Shown here: positions 36,698-46,711 of the stretch, piece after piece
Layout of the letters: the number at the start of each line of letters is the position of its first letter
How positions within the stretch are numbered: the first letter of the stretch is position 1
Assembly: GCA_016124445.1 (NCBI GenBank)
Contig: WGNR01000003.1
Span: forward strand, 1-64,000
Length of the DNA stretch: 64,000 nt
Origin: a bacterium
GTDB taxonomy: Bacteria > Planctomycetota > Planctomycetia > Pirellulales > Pirellulaceae
Direction: 5' to 3'
Position numbers and translations under genes: made by a program
Notes under the pieces: generated by a model
Told to the model about the DNA's origin: nothing
What the model saw: only the letters and a program-made list of their open reading frames with translations
Database searches by the model: none

Positions 36698-37759
36698 CTA
36701 ATGCAAGCCCTGAGAGCCAAGCCAACGCTCTGCGTCGAGTGCGGCCATACAGCCGGTACCAGCCGCAGTAATTGCCTGACGGTAGTTGTCGTCAGCGACG
36801 TCACCAGCGGCGAAGACACCTTCAACGCTGGTATTGGTGCGGAACGGTATGGTCCACTTCAGGTAGCCAGCGTCGTTCATATCGAGCTTCCCTTTCAGGA
36901 AGTCGGTATTGGGCGTATGGCCGATCCCCAGGAAGAAACCGGATGCCTCCAACTCCTTCTTGGAATCATCGGCGGTGCACGCCAACTTGGCTCCCGTAAC
37001 ACCATCCTTGTCGTTCCCGAGAACTTCCTCAACTACATGGTTCCAGACAATCTCAACCTTCTTGTTCGCCTTGATCCTGTCGATCATGGCCGAAGAAGCG
37101 CGAAGTTCGTCGCGACGATGAACCAAGTAAACGACCGAGCTGAACTTACTTAGGTAGTCCGCTTCTTCAACCGCCGAGTCGCCCCCCCCGACCACAATGG
37201 CGGGCTTCTGGCGGAAGCGAGGCAGCGCTCCGTCGCACACAGCACAAGCACTCACGCCGCGGTTCTTGTACTTGGATTCCGATTCGAGTCCGAGATAATT
37301 GGCCCTCGCCCCGGTGGCGATAATCACGGAATTGGCTGTGAGCCATTCGTCTCCTTCCAGCCGCTTCAGTTTGAACGGCCGCTCTGAGAAATCGACTTCG
37401 ATAATGTCGTCGGTAATGACCCGGGTACCAAAGTTCTTGGCCTGCTGCCGCATCAGTTCCATCAGTTCCGGACCGCTTACGCCATGCTTCTGATGCGGCG
37501 CCATGTATTGCCGCAAACTGTCATCGATGGCATTGTCCAAGTAGGCACTAAGGTCGCCTGAGGGAAAGCCGGGAAAATTCTCGACTTCCGTCGTCATAGC
37601 CAACTGCCCTAAGGGCCCTCGCCCCAAGTCGTAGTGCTCTTGCAGGTCGGCCCCCTCAAACAGAAGCGGGTTCAAATTAGCGCGAGCCGCGTAGATTGCG
37701 GCCGTCCATCCCGCAGGTCCGCTTCCGATAATCACGACGTTTTCGATGTTTTCCGACAC
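36698..37759 (-). CDS. trxB: Thioredoxin reductase
   Basis: A 353-residue low-molecular-weight thioredoxin reductase. FAD binding at [16 protein letters not shown] (residues 12-27), NADPH-binding [10 protein letters not shown] in the middle, and the redox Cys pair in CAVCDGA (C172/C175). A C-terminal FAD motif [21 protein letters not shown] completes it. It uses NADPH to reduce thioredoxin. It is divergent from cstA, with 200 bp between. Confidence 0.96.
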   Translation of the reverse strand: MSENIENVVIIGSGPAGWTAAIYAARANLNPLLFEGADLQEHYDLGRGPLGQLAMTTEVENFPGFPSGDLSAYLDNAIDDSLRQYMAPHQKHGVSGPELMELMRQQAKNFGTRVITDDIIEVDFSERPFKLKRLEGDEWLTANSVIIATGARANYLGLESESKYKNRGVSACAVCDGALPRFRQKPAIVVGGGDSAVEEADYLSKFSSVVYLVHRRDELRASSAMIDRIKANKKVEIVWNHVVEEVLGNDKDGVTGAKLACTADDSKKELEASGFFLGIGHTPNTDFLKGKLDMNDAGYLKWTIPFRTNTSVEGVFAAGDVADDNYRQAITAAGTGCMAALDAERWLGSQGLH

Positions 37760-37960
37760 GATCGATCTATTCCTTGTCTAAACGCGATGCCGTAAATAAA
37801 AGTTTTTTATCTCAGTTTCAATGTGAGCTATTCACGCCGCCAGAAGAATGCACCATTATAGGAGTAGCCGGGAATGCTCACTATCCCGGCACCTCTCCCC
37901 CGGACACATCCCCTCCTTGGATGCACGGCTGATTAGGCCGTTACACCTTTATTTACGCCT

Positions 37961-39856
37961 ATGTCTACGCTGATTGTCGCCGTTTTATCTTTCGTCGGCT
38001 TTATTGTTGCCTATAACACCTATGGGCGCTGGCTATCGAAAAAGATCTTCGAGGTCGACGACGACCGCCAGGTTCCCAGTAAAGAGTTGCAGGACGACAT
38101 CGACTTTTGCCCGACCGATCGTCAGGTGGTATTTGGTCACCACTTTACCAGTATCGCGGGTACGGGTCCGATCGTAGGTCCGGCGATCGCCGTGTTTTGG
38201 GGCTGGCTGCCTGCTTTGCTTTGGGTGGTGTTCGGTTCGATCTTTGTCGGTGCCGTTCACGACCTTGGCTCGCTGATCGTTTCGCTTCGCAACCGAGGCC
38301 AAACCGTCGGCGAGATCGCTGGACGCGTGATCAACAAGCGGGCGAAATACCTGTTTCTAATCGTACTCGCATCGGCCCTGATGGTGGTCCTGGCGATCTT
38401 CGGCTTGGTGGTGGCAACGATCTTCGCTCAATACCCGCAAACTGTTTTGCCGGTTTGGATCAGCATGCCCATCGCAATCGCCCTGGGGATCTACACTCGA
38501 AACAAGAACGCCCATTTGTTGATTCCATCGCTCGTGGCGCTCGCGATCGTCTACGCCTCGATCTATGTCGGCGTTTACTATTGTCCGATTGATCTGGGAG
38601 CGATTCTGTCAAGTTCGCTTGGTCCCGATCTTTCGTCGAACCCTTACCTCAGTGCTAAAGTCATTTGGACCGTGATCTTACTGGTCTACTGCTTTGTGGC
38701 CTCAGTCTTGCCTGTCTGGCTGCTGTTGCAACCACGCGACTTTGTAAACAGCCATCAACTGATTGTCGCTCTGGTGCTATTGTTCGTCGGGCTATTGGTC
38801 GCCGGTCTGACCGGAGCGGCCGACCTGGTCCATTCGACCCCAGCGGTTGCCACTGACTTGCCGAGCGGGGCGCCGCCGATCTTCCCTTTCCTGTTCATCA
38901 CGATTGCCTGTGGTGCGTGCAGCGGTTTTCACTGCCTTGTCAGTAGCGGAACTTCGAGCAAGCAGGTCGAGAAAGAATCGGACGCTCAGTACATTGGCTA
39001 CGGGGCAATGCTGCTGGAAGGTGGGCTGGCTGTGATTGTCATTTTGGCCTGCTGTGCCGGCGTTGGGATGGGCGTCTTCAACGAGACTCGCAATGCGGAT
39101 GGCACCTACAGCTACACCGCCCAGACAGACGCAGACGGTGTACCGCTGGTCGGCAAAGCAGCATGGGAAAGCCGTTATGCCATTTCGAAGGGCTGGACCA
39201 ACTTCAAGTTGCCTCAGCTGGTTGCCGCGTTCGTTGAGGGAGGAGCCAATTTCCTTAGTTCGCTGGGAATTCCGCTCGAAATCGGGATCAGCATTATTGC
39301 GGTGCTCGTCGCCAACTTCGCGGCAACGACACTCGACACGGCCACTCGTTTACAGCGTTATGTATTACAGGAGCTGTTTGCTTCGACACCAGTCACCAAA
39401 CCATTGTCGGGCAAGTACGCAGCGACTGCCTTGGCGGTCTTGTCGGCACTCGGCATCGCACTATTCGCCACCGATACCCCAGGTAATGGTGGACTTTTGT
39501 TGTGGCCACTATTTGGTGCCATGAATCAGCTATTAGCTGGACTGGCGATGATGGTGACCGCGTTTTATCTCTGGAGACGCAGCAAGCCGATATGGTTTAT
39601 CGCGTTGCCCATGATTGCCATGTTGATCTTGCCCGCCATCGCGATGGGTTTCAACATTTTTCATGAATCCGGGTACCTCGCCAAACAGCAGTGGTTGCTA
39701 CTGGGTCTGGGCGCAGCCGTGATGATCCTTCAGATATGGATGCTGATCGAGGCCCTGCTGATGTGGCCGCGTGTGCGAGGCGTCCTTGAAGAAGCATTGC
39801 CGCCACTGCCTGAGAAGACAAAGGCAGTTCCTCAAGCCGACTACGCCAAGGCATAA
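37961..39856 (+). CDS. cstA: Carbon starvation protein CstA-type transporter
   Basis: A 631-residue membrane protein with around sixteen helices and the CstA family signature: YGRWLSKKIFEVDDDR, FGHHFTSIAGTGPIVGPAIA and FHCLVSSGTSSKQ. E. coli CstA and related BtsT/CstA members import peptides or pyruvate under starvation. The start follows a modest ribosome-binding region. It is transcribed alone and ends at a terminator at 39891. Confidence 0.95.
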   Translation: MSTLIVAVLSFVGFIVAYNTYGRWLSKKIFEVDDDRQVPSKELQDDIDFCPTDRQVVFGHHFTSIAGTGPIVGPAIAVFWGWLPALLWVVFGSIFVGAVHDLGSLIVSLRNRGQTVGEIAGRVINKRAKYLFLIVLASALMVVLAIFGLVVATIFAQYPQTVLPVWISMPIAIALGIYTRNKNAHLLIPSLVALAIVYASIYVGVYYCPIDLGAILSSSLGPDLSSNPYLSAKVIWTVILLVYCFVASVLPVWLLLQPRDFVNSHQLIVALVLLFVGLLVAGLTGAADLVHSTPAVATDLPSGAPPIFPFLFITIACGACSGFHCLVSSGTSSKQVEKESDAQYIGYGAMLLEGGLAVIVILACCAGVGMGVFNETRNADGTYSYTAQTDADGVPLVGKAAWESRYAISKGWTNFKLPQLVAAFVEGGANFLSSLGIPLEIGISIIAVLVANFAATTLDTATRLQRYVLQELFASTPVTKPLSGKYAATALAVLSALGIALFATDTPGNGGLLLWPLFGAMNQLLAGLAMMVTAFYLWRRSKPIWFIALPMIAMLILPAIAMGFNIFHESGYLAKQQWLLLGLGAAVMILQIWMLIEALLMWPRVRGVLEEALPPLPEKTKAVPQADYAKA

Positions 39857-39890
39857 CCGACCAATACTGCCTTGTGATTCAGAGACGAAA

Positions 39891-39922
39891 AAAGCCCAGC
39901 GGATGGTTCGCTGGGTTTCTAT
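39891..39922 (+). terminator. cstA terminator
   Basis: CCCAGCG pairs with CGCTGGG around a 7-nt loop, with A-rich sequence before and TTTCTATTTT after. It is 35 bp past the stop and may act in both directions, serving the DUF1573 gene too. Confidence 0.75.
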
Positions 39923-39946
39923 TTTGACTCGCTTCGGACACGCGGA

Positions 39947-40948
39947 TTAGGTTTCCGAATTATCTTCCGTCACAATAGCCGTTGCCACCGACTCGCCGCT
40001 GATACCACCAGCCAGATCGGTTTCGATTTTGATCTTCTGCACCACGGTCCCGCCCTTTTCACCAGCGGTGAAGGTCAACGGAAGGAAGTGCAACTTCTTG
40101 GCTTCTTCCGGCAGATCGCCGAATTTAAACGAAGCGTTATCACACTCGATCCCAGTGATCCGGAATGGCTTCTTAGCCCTCACGATCAACTTTGCCTCGG
40201 TCGTTTCGCCAGGCTTGAGATCACCTAGCGACAAAGCACCTGGGCTGACACTAAGTGCCGATTCGACCTTGCCTTCAACTGGCAGCGAAACGGACGGGCT
40301 GCGGCCATCGTTGGTGATCAGAGCCAATTGGCTGGAAATGAATCCAACCGGAGCGTTTTCTTTCAGACGAACTTTCAGGTCGTATCCGACGCGACCGCCG
40401 CCACGATTGGTCTCGTTCATTTCGACGGCCAGGTAATCATCGTTGCTGCGAACGTCGGTGATCTGCCAGTCGCTACGGCCAGCTTGGCTGACATGCACCT
40501 TGGCTTCACCCGGTTCCCCTTGCTCGACGGTACCGAACTGGACGGCACCTGGCTCGAAGACCACATCGCCCCGGATATTGGATGAAACGTTCAATTGAAC
40601 TTCGGCATAGAACGGCTTGTCGATTGTGACGGTCACCGTGGCACTTTTGTGCCCCAAAAAGCTGTCGGTATTCAGCTTGGCGACAATCGCTCCTTTTTCC
40701 CAGGTTTTCAGCGTATCATTCTTGATCGAAGGGCTGGTGCAGCCGCAACTGGAACGAACACTGGCAATGTGGACCGTTTCCTCATAGATGTTCTCAACTT
40801 CAAAGTCATAGTAGACCTTCGCTCCCTTAGCGACCGCGCCAAAGTCGTGCGAGCGAACCTTGAACATCTTGTTTGCCCAGTCCTGGCCCATGCCAAAGGA
40901 AGCTATTAGTGGTAAAAGACAAACAGCGAGCCATAACTTGCGAATCAC
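39947..40948 (-). CDS. Exported DUF1573-type protein
   Basis: A 333-residue secreted protein. A signal peptide (VIRKLWLAVCLLPLIASFGMG) is followed by a DUF1573 domain with FGAVAKGAKVYYDFEVENI and the signature SSCGCTSP, and by a second Ig-like/ASPM-SPD-2-Hydin-like region with LSLGDLKPGETTEAKL. DUF1573 proteins are common in planctomycetes and have no set function. I chose the GTG start at 40948 because it is preceded by GGAGGATC and begins a clean signal peptide. Confidence 0.82.
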   Translation of the reverse strand: MIRKLWLAVCLLPLIASFGMGQDWANKMFKVRSHDFGAVAKGAKVYYDFEVENIYEETVHIASVRSSCGCTSPSIKNDTLKTWEKGAIVAKLNTDSFLGHKSATVTVTIDKPFYAEVQLNVSSNIRGDVVFEPGAVQFGTVEQGEPGEAKVHVSQAGRSDWQITDVRSNDDYLAVEMNETNRGGGRVGYDLKVRLKENAPVGFISSQLALITNDGRSPSVSLPVEGKVESALSVSPGALSLGDLKPGETTEAKLIVRAKKPFRITGIECDNASFKFGDLPEEAKKLHFLPLTFTAGEKGGTVVQKIKIETDLAGGISGESVATAIVTEDNSET

Positions 40949-41347
40949 AGTGAGATCCTCCGATATTTGGCGGGCATGGTCGAAATGGGTAGGATGGAGT
41001 GCGAGTCGGAATCGCTCGCATCCCATGGGACCAAACCACCAACGATAGCACTTTCATGGGGGCACGATTGAATATATCGCTTCCGGCCGATTCCGGAAAA
41101 ATCGCTATAATCGTTATACTTTGTCGGCCAAATTCCAACCTGACCCCAGGTTTTTTTTGAAGATACCACAGGCCCCTACCATCGGTTGGCCATATCAAGG
41201 CGTTAAGAAGGCCTGCAATTGGCGCTCGATTCCTGGTGGCTGAAATGTTCCCGACTTTCGATAATTGTACGGAAAATCACAGCTTTTCTCCCCTAAATTA
41301 GTTCCAATTCATTGGAATCCTGCCCTCATAACTGGAAGGTCTTTTCG
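40949..41347. other. Divergent intergenic region
   Basis: No gene is seen in this 399-bp region between the minus-strand DUF1573 gene and the plus-strand NHL gene. A -10-like TATAAT lies at 41106-41111, but no matching -35 is obvious. It should hold promoters for both genes. Confidence 0.4.
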
Positions 41348-43129
41348 ATGACTCGAACCCAATTGTTTGCCTTGCCGATCCTGCGCAAGCTAGCTCTGTT
41401 TGCCGCCGCTATCATGCTCGTCGGCTGCGAGAGCTCCTCGTCTCAACCGTTTGCCATGGCGGAAGAGCAGCAACCAATCATCGCCCAAGAGGACGCTGGC
41501 AATGACAGCAAGCTGAATCAAAAGGCGCCCACTAACCCGTTTCGCAAACGGATCCCTGCGCCTGAGTTTCCCAAAGACATGGAGTGGCTGAACACCAAAG
41601 GCCCGCTCGAAATCAAGGACCTGCGAGGCAAGTTCGTCTTACTCGATTTCTGGACCTACTGCTGCATCAACTGCATGCATATTCTTCCCGAACTGAAGAA
41701 GCTTGAGCATGAATTCCCCAACGAACTGGTCGTCATCGGGGTGCACTCAGCAAAGTTTGATACGGAAAAAGAAGCCAAAAACATCAGCGAAGCAATTCTT
41801 CGGTATGAAATCGAACACCCGGTGGTGAACGATGACAAGCTAAAGATCTGGAATCGCTACTCCGTCAGCAGTTGGCCGACGCTGTACATCATCGATCCCG
41901 AAGGCAACGTCGTCTATCTGCAACGGGGTGAAGTTAAAGCGGACGAAATCAAGCGAGTGCTGAACGAAGCGATTCCCTATTACCGCGAAAACAAACTATT
42001 GGACGAAAAGCCGATTAAGTTTGATCTGCTCGCCTACAGCCAGACTCCGACGCCACTTCGTTTTCCAGGCAAATTATTAGCCGATGAAAAATCGAATCGG
42101 TTGTTCATCGCCGACAGCAACCACAACCGCATCGTCATCTCAAGCTTGGACGGCAAACTGGAAGATGTTATCGGAAGTGGCCAGATCGGGGCCGCCGACG
42201 GAAGCTATGAATCAGCCCAGTTCGACCATCCGCAAGGAATGGCCCTCGTTGGGGACACTTTGTTTGTCGCCGATACGGAAAACCATCTCCTACGAAAGGT
42301 CGACTTGAAGCAGAAACGGGTCTCCACCGTCGCAGGAACTGGAGAACAAGCACAAAACAGTTGGCCAGGCCTCGCCGACAATGCCACGATCGGCAACCTC
42401 CCTGATCGCTACGTCGGTCTTCCGAAGACGACAGCCATCAACAGTCCTTGGGCACTCTTGCCACACGGTGATAGCCTTTATATTGCCATGGCTGGTCCTC
42501 ACCAAATTTGGAAGATGAAACTGGACGAATCAGAAATCGGCCCCTACGCAGGCAACGGCCGCGAAGACATTGTCGACGGTAAGCTATTGCCGAAGATCCC
42601 TTACGAAATGGGCTACTCCTCGTTCGCTCAGCCATCGGGACTGACTACCGATGGAGAGCAGATCTTTGTTGCCGATAGCGAGGGTAGTTCGATCCGTGCC
42701 GTGCCGTTTGATCCCACGAAGCGGGTTCGTACCGTGATTGGTACTTCGCGATTCGACTACGGTCGCCTGTTTACCTTCGGGGACGTCGACGGCCCTGCCA
42801 GGACCGCAAAACTGCAGCATCCGCTGGGGGTTTGCTATGTTGATGGCACGATCTACGTTGCCGACACCTACAACAACAAGATCAAGGCCGTCGACGCAAC
42901 CAGCGGCGAAGTGAAAACGGTCGCTGGCACCGGCGAGCCTGGAAACTCGGACGAACCCACTCAATTCGACGAACCTGCCGGGTTATCGTATGCAGGCGGC
43001 AAACTCTACATCGCCGATACCAATAACCATCTGATCCGTGTTCTGGACTTAGTAACAAAAAAGGTCTCGACGCTGACAATCGATGGGTTGGCACCGCTGC
43101 CGGTTAAAGAGCGTCCTGACGCACCTTAA
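41348..43129 (+). CDS. Thioredoxin-like/NHL-repeat lipoprotein (NHLRC2-like)
   Basis: A 593-residue protein. The N-terminus has a lipobox LVGC (C27). A thioredoxin-like domain (about 70-220) carries WTYCCINC (C105, C106, C109), as in NHLRC2/TlpA-like proteins. A six-bladed NHL propeller (about 230-580) has units such as NRLFIADSNHNRIVI, TLFVADTENHLLRKV and IYVADTYNNKIKAV. It is exported, so it may handle extracytoplasmic thiols. The ATG at 41348 begins the signal peptide; an upstream in-frame ATG adds nothing recognisable. Confidence 0.92.
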   Translation: MTRTQLFALPILRKLALFAAAIMLVGCESSSSQPFAMAEEQQPIIAQEDAGNDSKLNQKAPTNPFRKRIPAPEFPKDMEWLNTKGPLEIKDLRGKFVLLDFWTYCCINCMHILPELKKLEHEFPNELVVIGVHSAKFDTEKEAKNISEAILRYEIEHPVVNDDKLKIWNRYSVSSWPTLYIIDPEGNVVYLQRGEVKADEIKRVLNEAIPYYRENKLLDEKPIKFDLLAYSQTPTPLRFPGKLLADEKSNRLFIADSNHNRIVISSLDGKLEDVIGSGQIGAADGSYESAQFDHPQGMALVGDTLFVADTENHLLRKVDLKQKRVSTVAGTGEQAQNSWPGLADNATIGNLPDRYVGLPKTTAINSPWALLPHGDSLYIAMAGPHQIWKMKLDESEIGPYAGNGREDIVDGKLLPKIPYEMGYSSFAQPSGLTTDGEQIFVADSEGSSIRAVPFDPTKRVRTVIGTSRFDYGRLFTFGDVDGPARTAKLQHPLGVCYVDGTIYVADTYNNKIKAVDATSGEVKTVAGTGEPGNSDEPTQFDEPAGLSYAGGKLYIADTNNHLIRVLDLVTKKVSTLTIDGLAPLPVKERPDAP

Positions 43130-43173
43130 CCTTCCAGCTTTTGAGACGGTAGCTGCATGAATCTGCACACCAA

Positions 43174-43199
43174 GCATGCCCCCGACCAAGGGGGCATGC
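43174..43199 (+). terminator. Hairpin between the NHL gene and ffh
   Basis: GCATGCCCCC pairs perfectly with GGGGGCATGC around a 6-nt loop, 44 bp after the NHL gene. No T-tract follows, so it may be a 3'-stabilising stem. The 262-bp gap to ffh otherwise shows no gene. Confidence 0.5.
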
Positions 43200-43391
43200 A
43201 ATGCGGATTTCCTTCTGATCGGCTTCTATTACCAATTGCCAACCCCGGGCGGGGTTCGGTAGAATACGCGTTTCGACCCATCTCTCGGAAGTGGTCCATG
43301 TGCAGGTTGTGCCTCTAAAGCAGCACGATCTTTCACCGCACGAATCGCTCTCTGGGGGATCTCCAGTTTCGACCTTTAGGCGTATTTTCCG

Positions 43392-44849
43392 ATGTTGGAC
43401 TCGTTGCAAGACGGCTTACGATCAGCGTTTAAGACGCTGCGCGGACAGGGCCGACTGACCGAATCGAACATGCGTGAAGGCCTGCAAATGGTCGAAAACG
43501 CCTTGCTCGAAGCGGACGTCAGCTACCCGGTCGTCAAAGCATTCATGCAGGACGTCAGCGAAAAGGCTGTTGGCCAGGATGTCCTCAAATCGCTCAAGCC
43601 TGAGCAGCAGCTCGTTGGTATCGTCCAAGAGGCCCTCGTTGACCTGTTGGGCCCTGTTGATCCGACGCTGAACCTGACCAAAGACGTGACCGTGCTGATG
43701 ATGTGCGGTCTGCAAGGTGCTGGGAAGACGACCACGTGCGGTAAGCTGGCTCGCCTGATCGGTACCGAAGGCAAGAAGTCACTGCTGTGTGCGGCTGACC
43801 TTCAGCGTCCTGCGGCGGTCGAGCAGCTTCACATCATCGGCAAGAGCGTCGGCACCCCAGTTTACAGCGAAGAAGGTGCCACCGATCCAATCGCTGTCTG
43901 CCAGAACGCGGTCAAACATGCCCGCGACAATGGTATCGACGTCGTCATTCTCGATACGGCCGGTCGTCTGGCAATCGATCAAGAGCTGATGCAGCAGCTC
44001 AAAACGATCGACATGAAGGTCCAACCGGACCAATGCTTCCTGGTGGTCGACGGCATGACCGGCCAGGACGCGGTCAACAGTGCCAAGGCGTTCAACGAAG
44101 CGTTGGAACTCGATGGCGTCATCATGACCAAGCTGGATGGCGATGCTCGCGGCGGCGCCCTCCTGTCGGTCAAACATGTCACCGGCGTTCCGATTAAGTT
44201 CATCGGCGTCAGCGAACACATGGACGGCCTCGAGCCGTTTCATCCTGACCGGATGGCCAGCCGAATCCTTGGCATGGGCGACATTCTCTCGATGTTCGAG
44301 CTCGCTCAGCGGGAATTCGACCAGGAGCAAGTCCAGAAGACCCAGGAACGTCTCCAAAAGGGACAGTTCACGCTGGACGACTTCCGCAAACAAATCAACC
44401 AGATCGCTCGTCCAGGCTTGATGACAAAGATGCTTGGCTTGATGCCTGGCATGGGCGAAATCAACAAGATGCTGCAAGGCGGCGACCACGAGCAGGAAAT
44501 GAAGCGTTTGGGAGGCATCATCGATTCGATGACCCAGGCCGAACGCAACGATCCCAAGCTGATCGACAACAGTCGACGTCAACGAATTGCCAAGGGCTCA
44601 GGTGTCTCCCCGCAAGAGGTCAACACGCTGATCCAACAGTTCGACAGCATGGCCACCATGATGAAGGGAATGGCCGGAGGCGGCATGTCCAGCGCGATGG
44701 ACATGATGCGAAAGCTTCGCAGTGGCGAACTGATGGACCCCACCGGCAAGATGAAAAAGACCAAGCAGGGAACCGGCAAACGGATGACCGCCAAGGACAT
44801 CCAGAATCAAAAGAAACTCAAAAAGAAGCTCAAAAAGCGGCGTCGTTAA
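43392..44849 (+). CDS. ffh: Signal recognition particle protein Ffh (SRP54)
   Basis: A 485-residue SRP54 GTPase. N domain, G domain with GLQGAGKTTTCGKLA (G1), DTAGRL and TKLDGDARGG, and a Met-rich M domain (MTKMLGLMPGMGEINKML, GMAGGGMSSAMDMMRKL) that binds signal sequences and 4.5S RNA. It delivers nascent chains to the Sec translocon with FtsY. It starts the ffh-rpsP-trmD-rplS cluster. The basic C-terminus (KKLKKKLKKRRR) is longer than usual. No SRP RNA gene was seen in the window. Confidence 0.97.
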   Translation: MLDSLQDGLRSAFKTLRGQGRLTESNMREGLQMVENALLEADVSYPVVKAFMQDVSEKAVGQDVLKSLKPEQQLVGIVQEALVDLLGPVDPTLNLTKDVTVLMMCGLQGAGKTTTCGKLARLIGTEGKKSLLCAADLQRPAAVEQLHIIGKSVGTPVYSEEGATDPIAVCQNAVKHARDNGIDVVILDTAGRLAIDQELMQQLKTIDMKVQPDQCFLVVDGMTGQDAVNSAKAFNEALELDGVIMTKLDGDARGGALLSVKHVTGVPIKFIGVSEHMDGLEPFHPDRMASRILGMGDILSMFELAQREFDQEQVQKTQERLQKGQFTLDDFRKQINQIARPGLMTKMLGLMPGMGEINKMLQGGDHEQEMKRLGGIIDSMTQAERNDPKLIDNSRRQRIAKGSGVSPQEVNTLIQQFDSMATMMKGMAGGGMSSAMDMMRKLRSGELMDPTGKMKKTKQGTGKRMTAKDIQNQKKLKKKLKKRRR

Positions 44850-44899
44850 CCTCGTCGTTGAGCGGGTAATGTTTTCAGGTTTACTTAGGAGTAACGTAA

Positions 44900-45370
44900 G
44901 TGGCAGTTCGCATTCGCATGAAGAAGATGGGTCGGGCACACCGTCCGTTCTATCGTATTTGCGCCATGGATTCTCGTACCCCGCGAGATGGCAAGGCAAT
45001 TGAATACCTCGGTACCTACGATCCTTTCGTCAAAGAAAAAGACGCTCGGGTCAACTTGAAATCGGAACGCGTCGACTACTGGCTTGGTGTCGGTGCTCAG
45101 CCTTCGCCAAAGGTTGCCGTTCTGATCCGCAAGTATGGCACCAACGGCACGCACCTGGCGGCCCGTGAAGAAGCCTTGGCTCGCATGGCGACCAAAACTG
45201 CCTACGTTCCTCCGAAAGTTGAAATCAAAGAACCTGAGCCGGAAGCACCAGCCGAAACAGAAGCTCCTGCCGAAGAAGGCACCGAAGCTGCCGCACCCGC
45301 CGAAGGCGAAGCGGTCGAAGCTGCAGCTGCCGCTGACGGTGGTGAAGAATCGGCTCAGGCCGAAGGCTAG
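44900..45370 (+). CDS. rpsP: 30S ribosomal protein S16 with acidic C-terminal tail
   Basis: A 156-residue S16. Residues 1-80 match the family (MAVRIRMKKMGRAHRPFYRI, then RDGKAIEYLGTYDPF), and residues 100-156 form a low-complexity acidic tail of Glu, Ala and Pro (EPEPEAPAETEAPAEEGTEA...). S16 is normally 80-90 residues long. The start is GTG, preceded by TTAGGAGTAACGTAA. The tail is not part of any known S16 fold and probably lies on the ribosome surface. It lies 14 bp before trmD. Confidence 0.95.
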   Translation: MAVRIRMKKMGRAHRPFYRICAMDSRTPRDGKAIEYLGTYDPFVKEKDARVNLKSERVDYWLGVGAQPSPKVAVLIRKYGTNGTHLAAREEALARMATKTAYVPPKVEIKEPEPEAPAETEAPAEEGTEAAAPAEGEAVEAAAAADGGEESAQAEG

Positions 45371-45384
45371 GCAGGCAACCTGCT

Positions 45385-46095
45385 ATGCGGTTTGATGTCC
45401 TGACGCTGTTTCCTGAGATTTTCACCGGTTATCTAGGCGAAAGTCTCCTCAACAAAGCGATCGGGAAAGAGTTGGTCAATGCCCATATCCACAACCTGCG
45501 GGATTGGGCCAATGACAAGCACAACCGCGTCGACGACCGTCCCTTTGGCGGCGGACCCGGAATGGTTATCCGCGTTCAACCGGTTGTGGAAGCCATTGAA
45601 CAAATCCAGCCGATGGCTGAGAAACCAGGCCGGTTGATCCTGCTGAGCCCCCAAGGCAAGACGCTCGATCAACCGCTGGTGGAAGAGTTAGCCCGGGAAA
45701 CTCGGCTGACAATGATATGCGGCCGATACGAAGGCTTCGATCAACGTGTGATCGACCTTCTGCGGCCGGAAGAGATTTCGCTGGGAGATTTCGTCCTTAA
45801 TGGGGGCGAAGTCGCCGCGATGGCGATCATCGACTCGGTGATTCGCCTGATCCCTGGCGTACTGGGTGACGAACAAAGTGCCGTGGACGACTCCTTCAGC
45901 GAAGGCAATCGTCTACTGGAGTTTCCGCAGTACACCAGGCCAAGAGAGTATCGCGGTCTGGAAGTACCTGAGGTTCTTCTCGGTGGTAATCACCAGGAAA
46001 TCCTCGCCTGGCGGAAGGCCCAATCGTTAGAAAAGACAATTCACCGGCGAGCGGACTTGCTCGATAAGCAGTCGCAACCGCCGGAACCAAAATAG
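45385..46095 (+). CDS. trmD: tRNA (guanine-N1)-methyltransferase
   Basis: A 236-residue SPOUT methyltransferase that makes m1G37 in tRNAs. The trefoil-knot SAM site shows GGGPGMVIRVQP, LLSPQGKTLDQ, CGRYEGFDQRV and SLGDFVLNGGEVAAM, all typical TrmD signatures. It follows rpsP by 14 bp and precedes rplS, as in most bacteria; rimM, usually between rpsP and trmD, is missing. Confidence 0.97.
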   Translation: MRFDVLTLFPEIFTGYLGESLLNKAIGKELVNAHIHNLRDWANDKHNRVDDRPFGGGPGMVIRVQPVVEAIEQIQPMAEKPGRLILLSPQGKTLDQPLVEELARETRLTMICGRYEGFDQRVIDLLRPEEISLGDFVLNGGEVAAMAIIDSVIRLIPGVLGDEQSAVDDSFSEGNRLLEFPQYTRPREYRGLEVPEVLLGGNHQEILAWRKAQSLEKTIHRRADLLDKQSQPPEPK

Positions 46096-46128
46096 ACGTT
46101 TATTCGCTGTAGCAGAAGGAAACTGGCA

Positions 46129-46479
46129 ATGAGCCAAGATTTGATGAGCAAGGTCGAAGCGGCCTACCAGAAGCCTGAGGTCGATTTCTTTGAAATTGGC
46201 GACACCGTCGAGGTCCACACCAAGATCCTCGAAGGTCAAAAGGAACGTATCCAGAAATTCATCGGCACCGTGATCGCCAAGAGCGGCAGCGGCACCCGGG
46301 AAATGTTCACCGTTCGCCGCATCGTGGCTGGCGAAGGGGTGGAAAAGAAGTTCCCAATTCATAGCCCACAAATCGCCAAGGTGGTCAGCACTCGCAAGAG
46401 CGTCGTTCGCCGAGCCAAGCTGTACTACCTGCGCGATCGCGTTGGCAAGGCAACCCGCCTGCGAGAACGCCGCGTCTAA
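46129..46479 (+). CDS. rplS: 50S ribosomal protein L19
   Basis: A 116-residue L19 of normal length, with FEIGDTVEVHTKILEGQKER and REMFTVRRIVAGEGVEKKFP. It sits at the 30S-50S interface. It is the last gene of the cluster and is followed by an intrinsic terminator at 46509-46546. Confidence 0.97.
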   Translation: MSQDLMSKVEAAYQKPEVDFFEIGDTVEVHTKILEGQKERIQKFIGTVIAKSGSGTREMFTVRRIVAGEGVEKKFPIHSPQIAKVVSTRKSVVRRAKLYYLRDRVGKATRLRERRV

Positions 46480-46508
46480 GTTTCGAGACGCTACAGCGAG
46501 ATCGAACA

Positions 46509-46546
46509 AAACACCGTGCGCCCATTGTGGTGCACGGTGTTTTTCT
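46509..46546 (+). terminator. rplS terminator
   Basis: AACACCGTGC pairs with GCACGGTGTT across a 12-nt loop, with TTTTTC after it. It is 30 bp after the rplS stop and closes the ffh-rpsP-trmD-rplS operon. Confidence 0.85.
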
Positions 46547-46711
46547 ATGCGCCCAACCTAAGCTGAGCCGTAGGCTAAGAATTTGCTGGCCCTTTAGAAG
46601 CCACGTAAAATGCACGATTATTCGCCCCATAATAAATGAGGGCGTTCGGAAAATGCTTGCCAATACCCCAGTAAATTCGTTAGTTGCCCTGCTCAAGACG
46701 ATCCACATTCA

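Noticed and set aside
43779..44582. 267-codon minus-strand frame opposite ffh
   Set aside because: Antisense shadow of ffh; Leu/His/Asp-rich without a family pattern.
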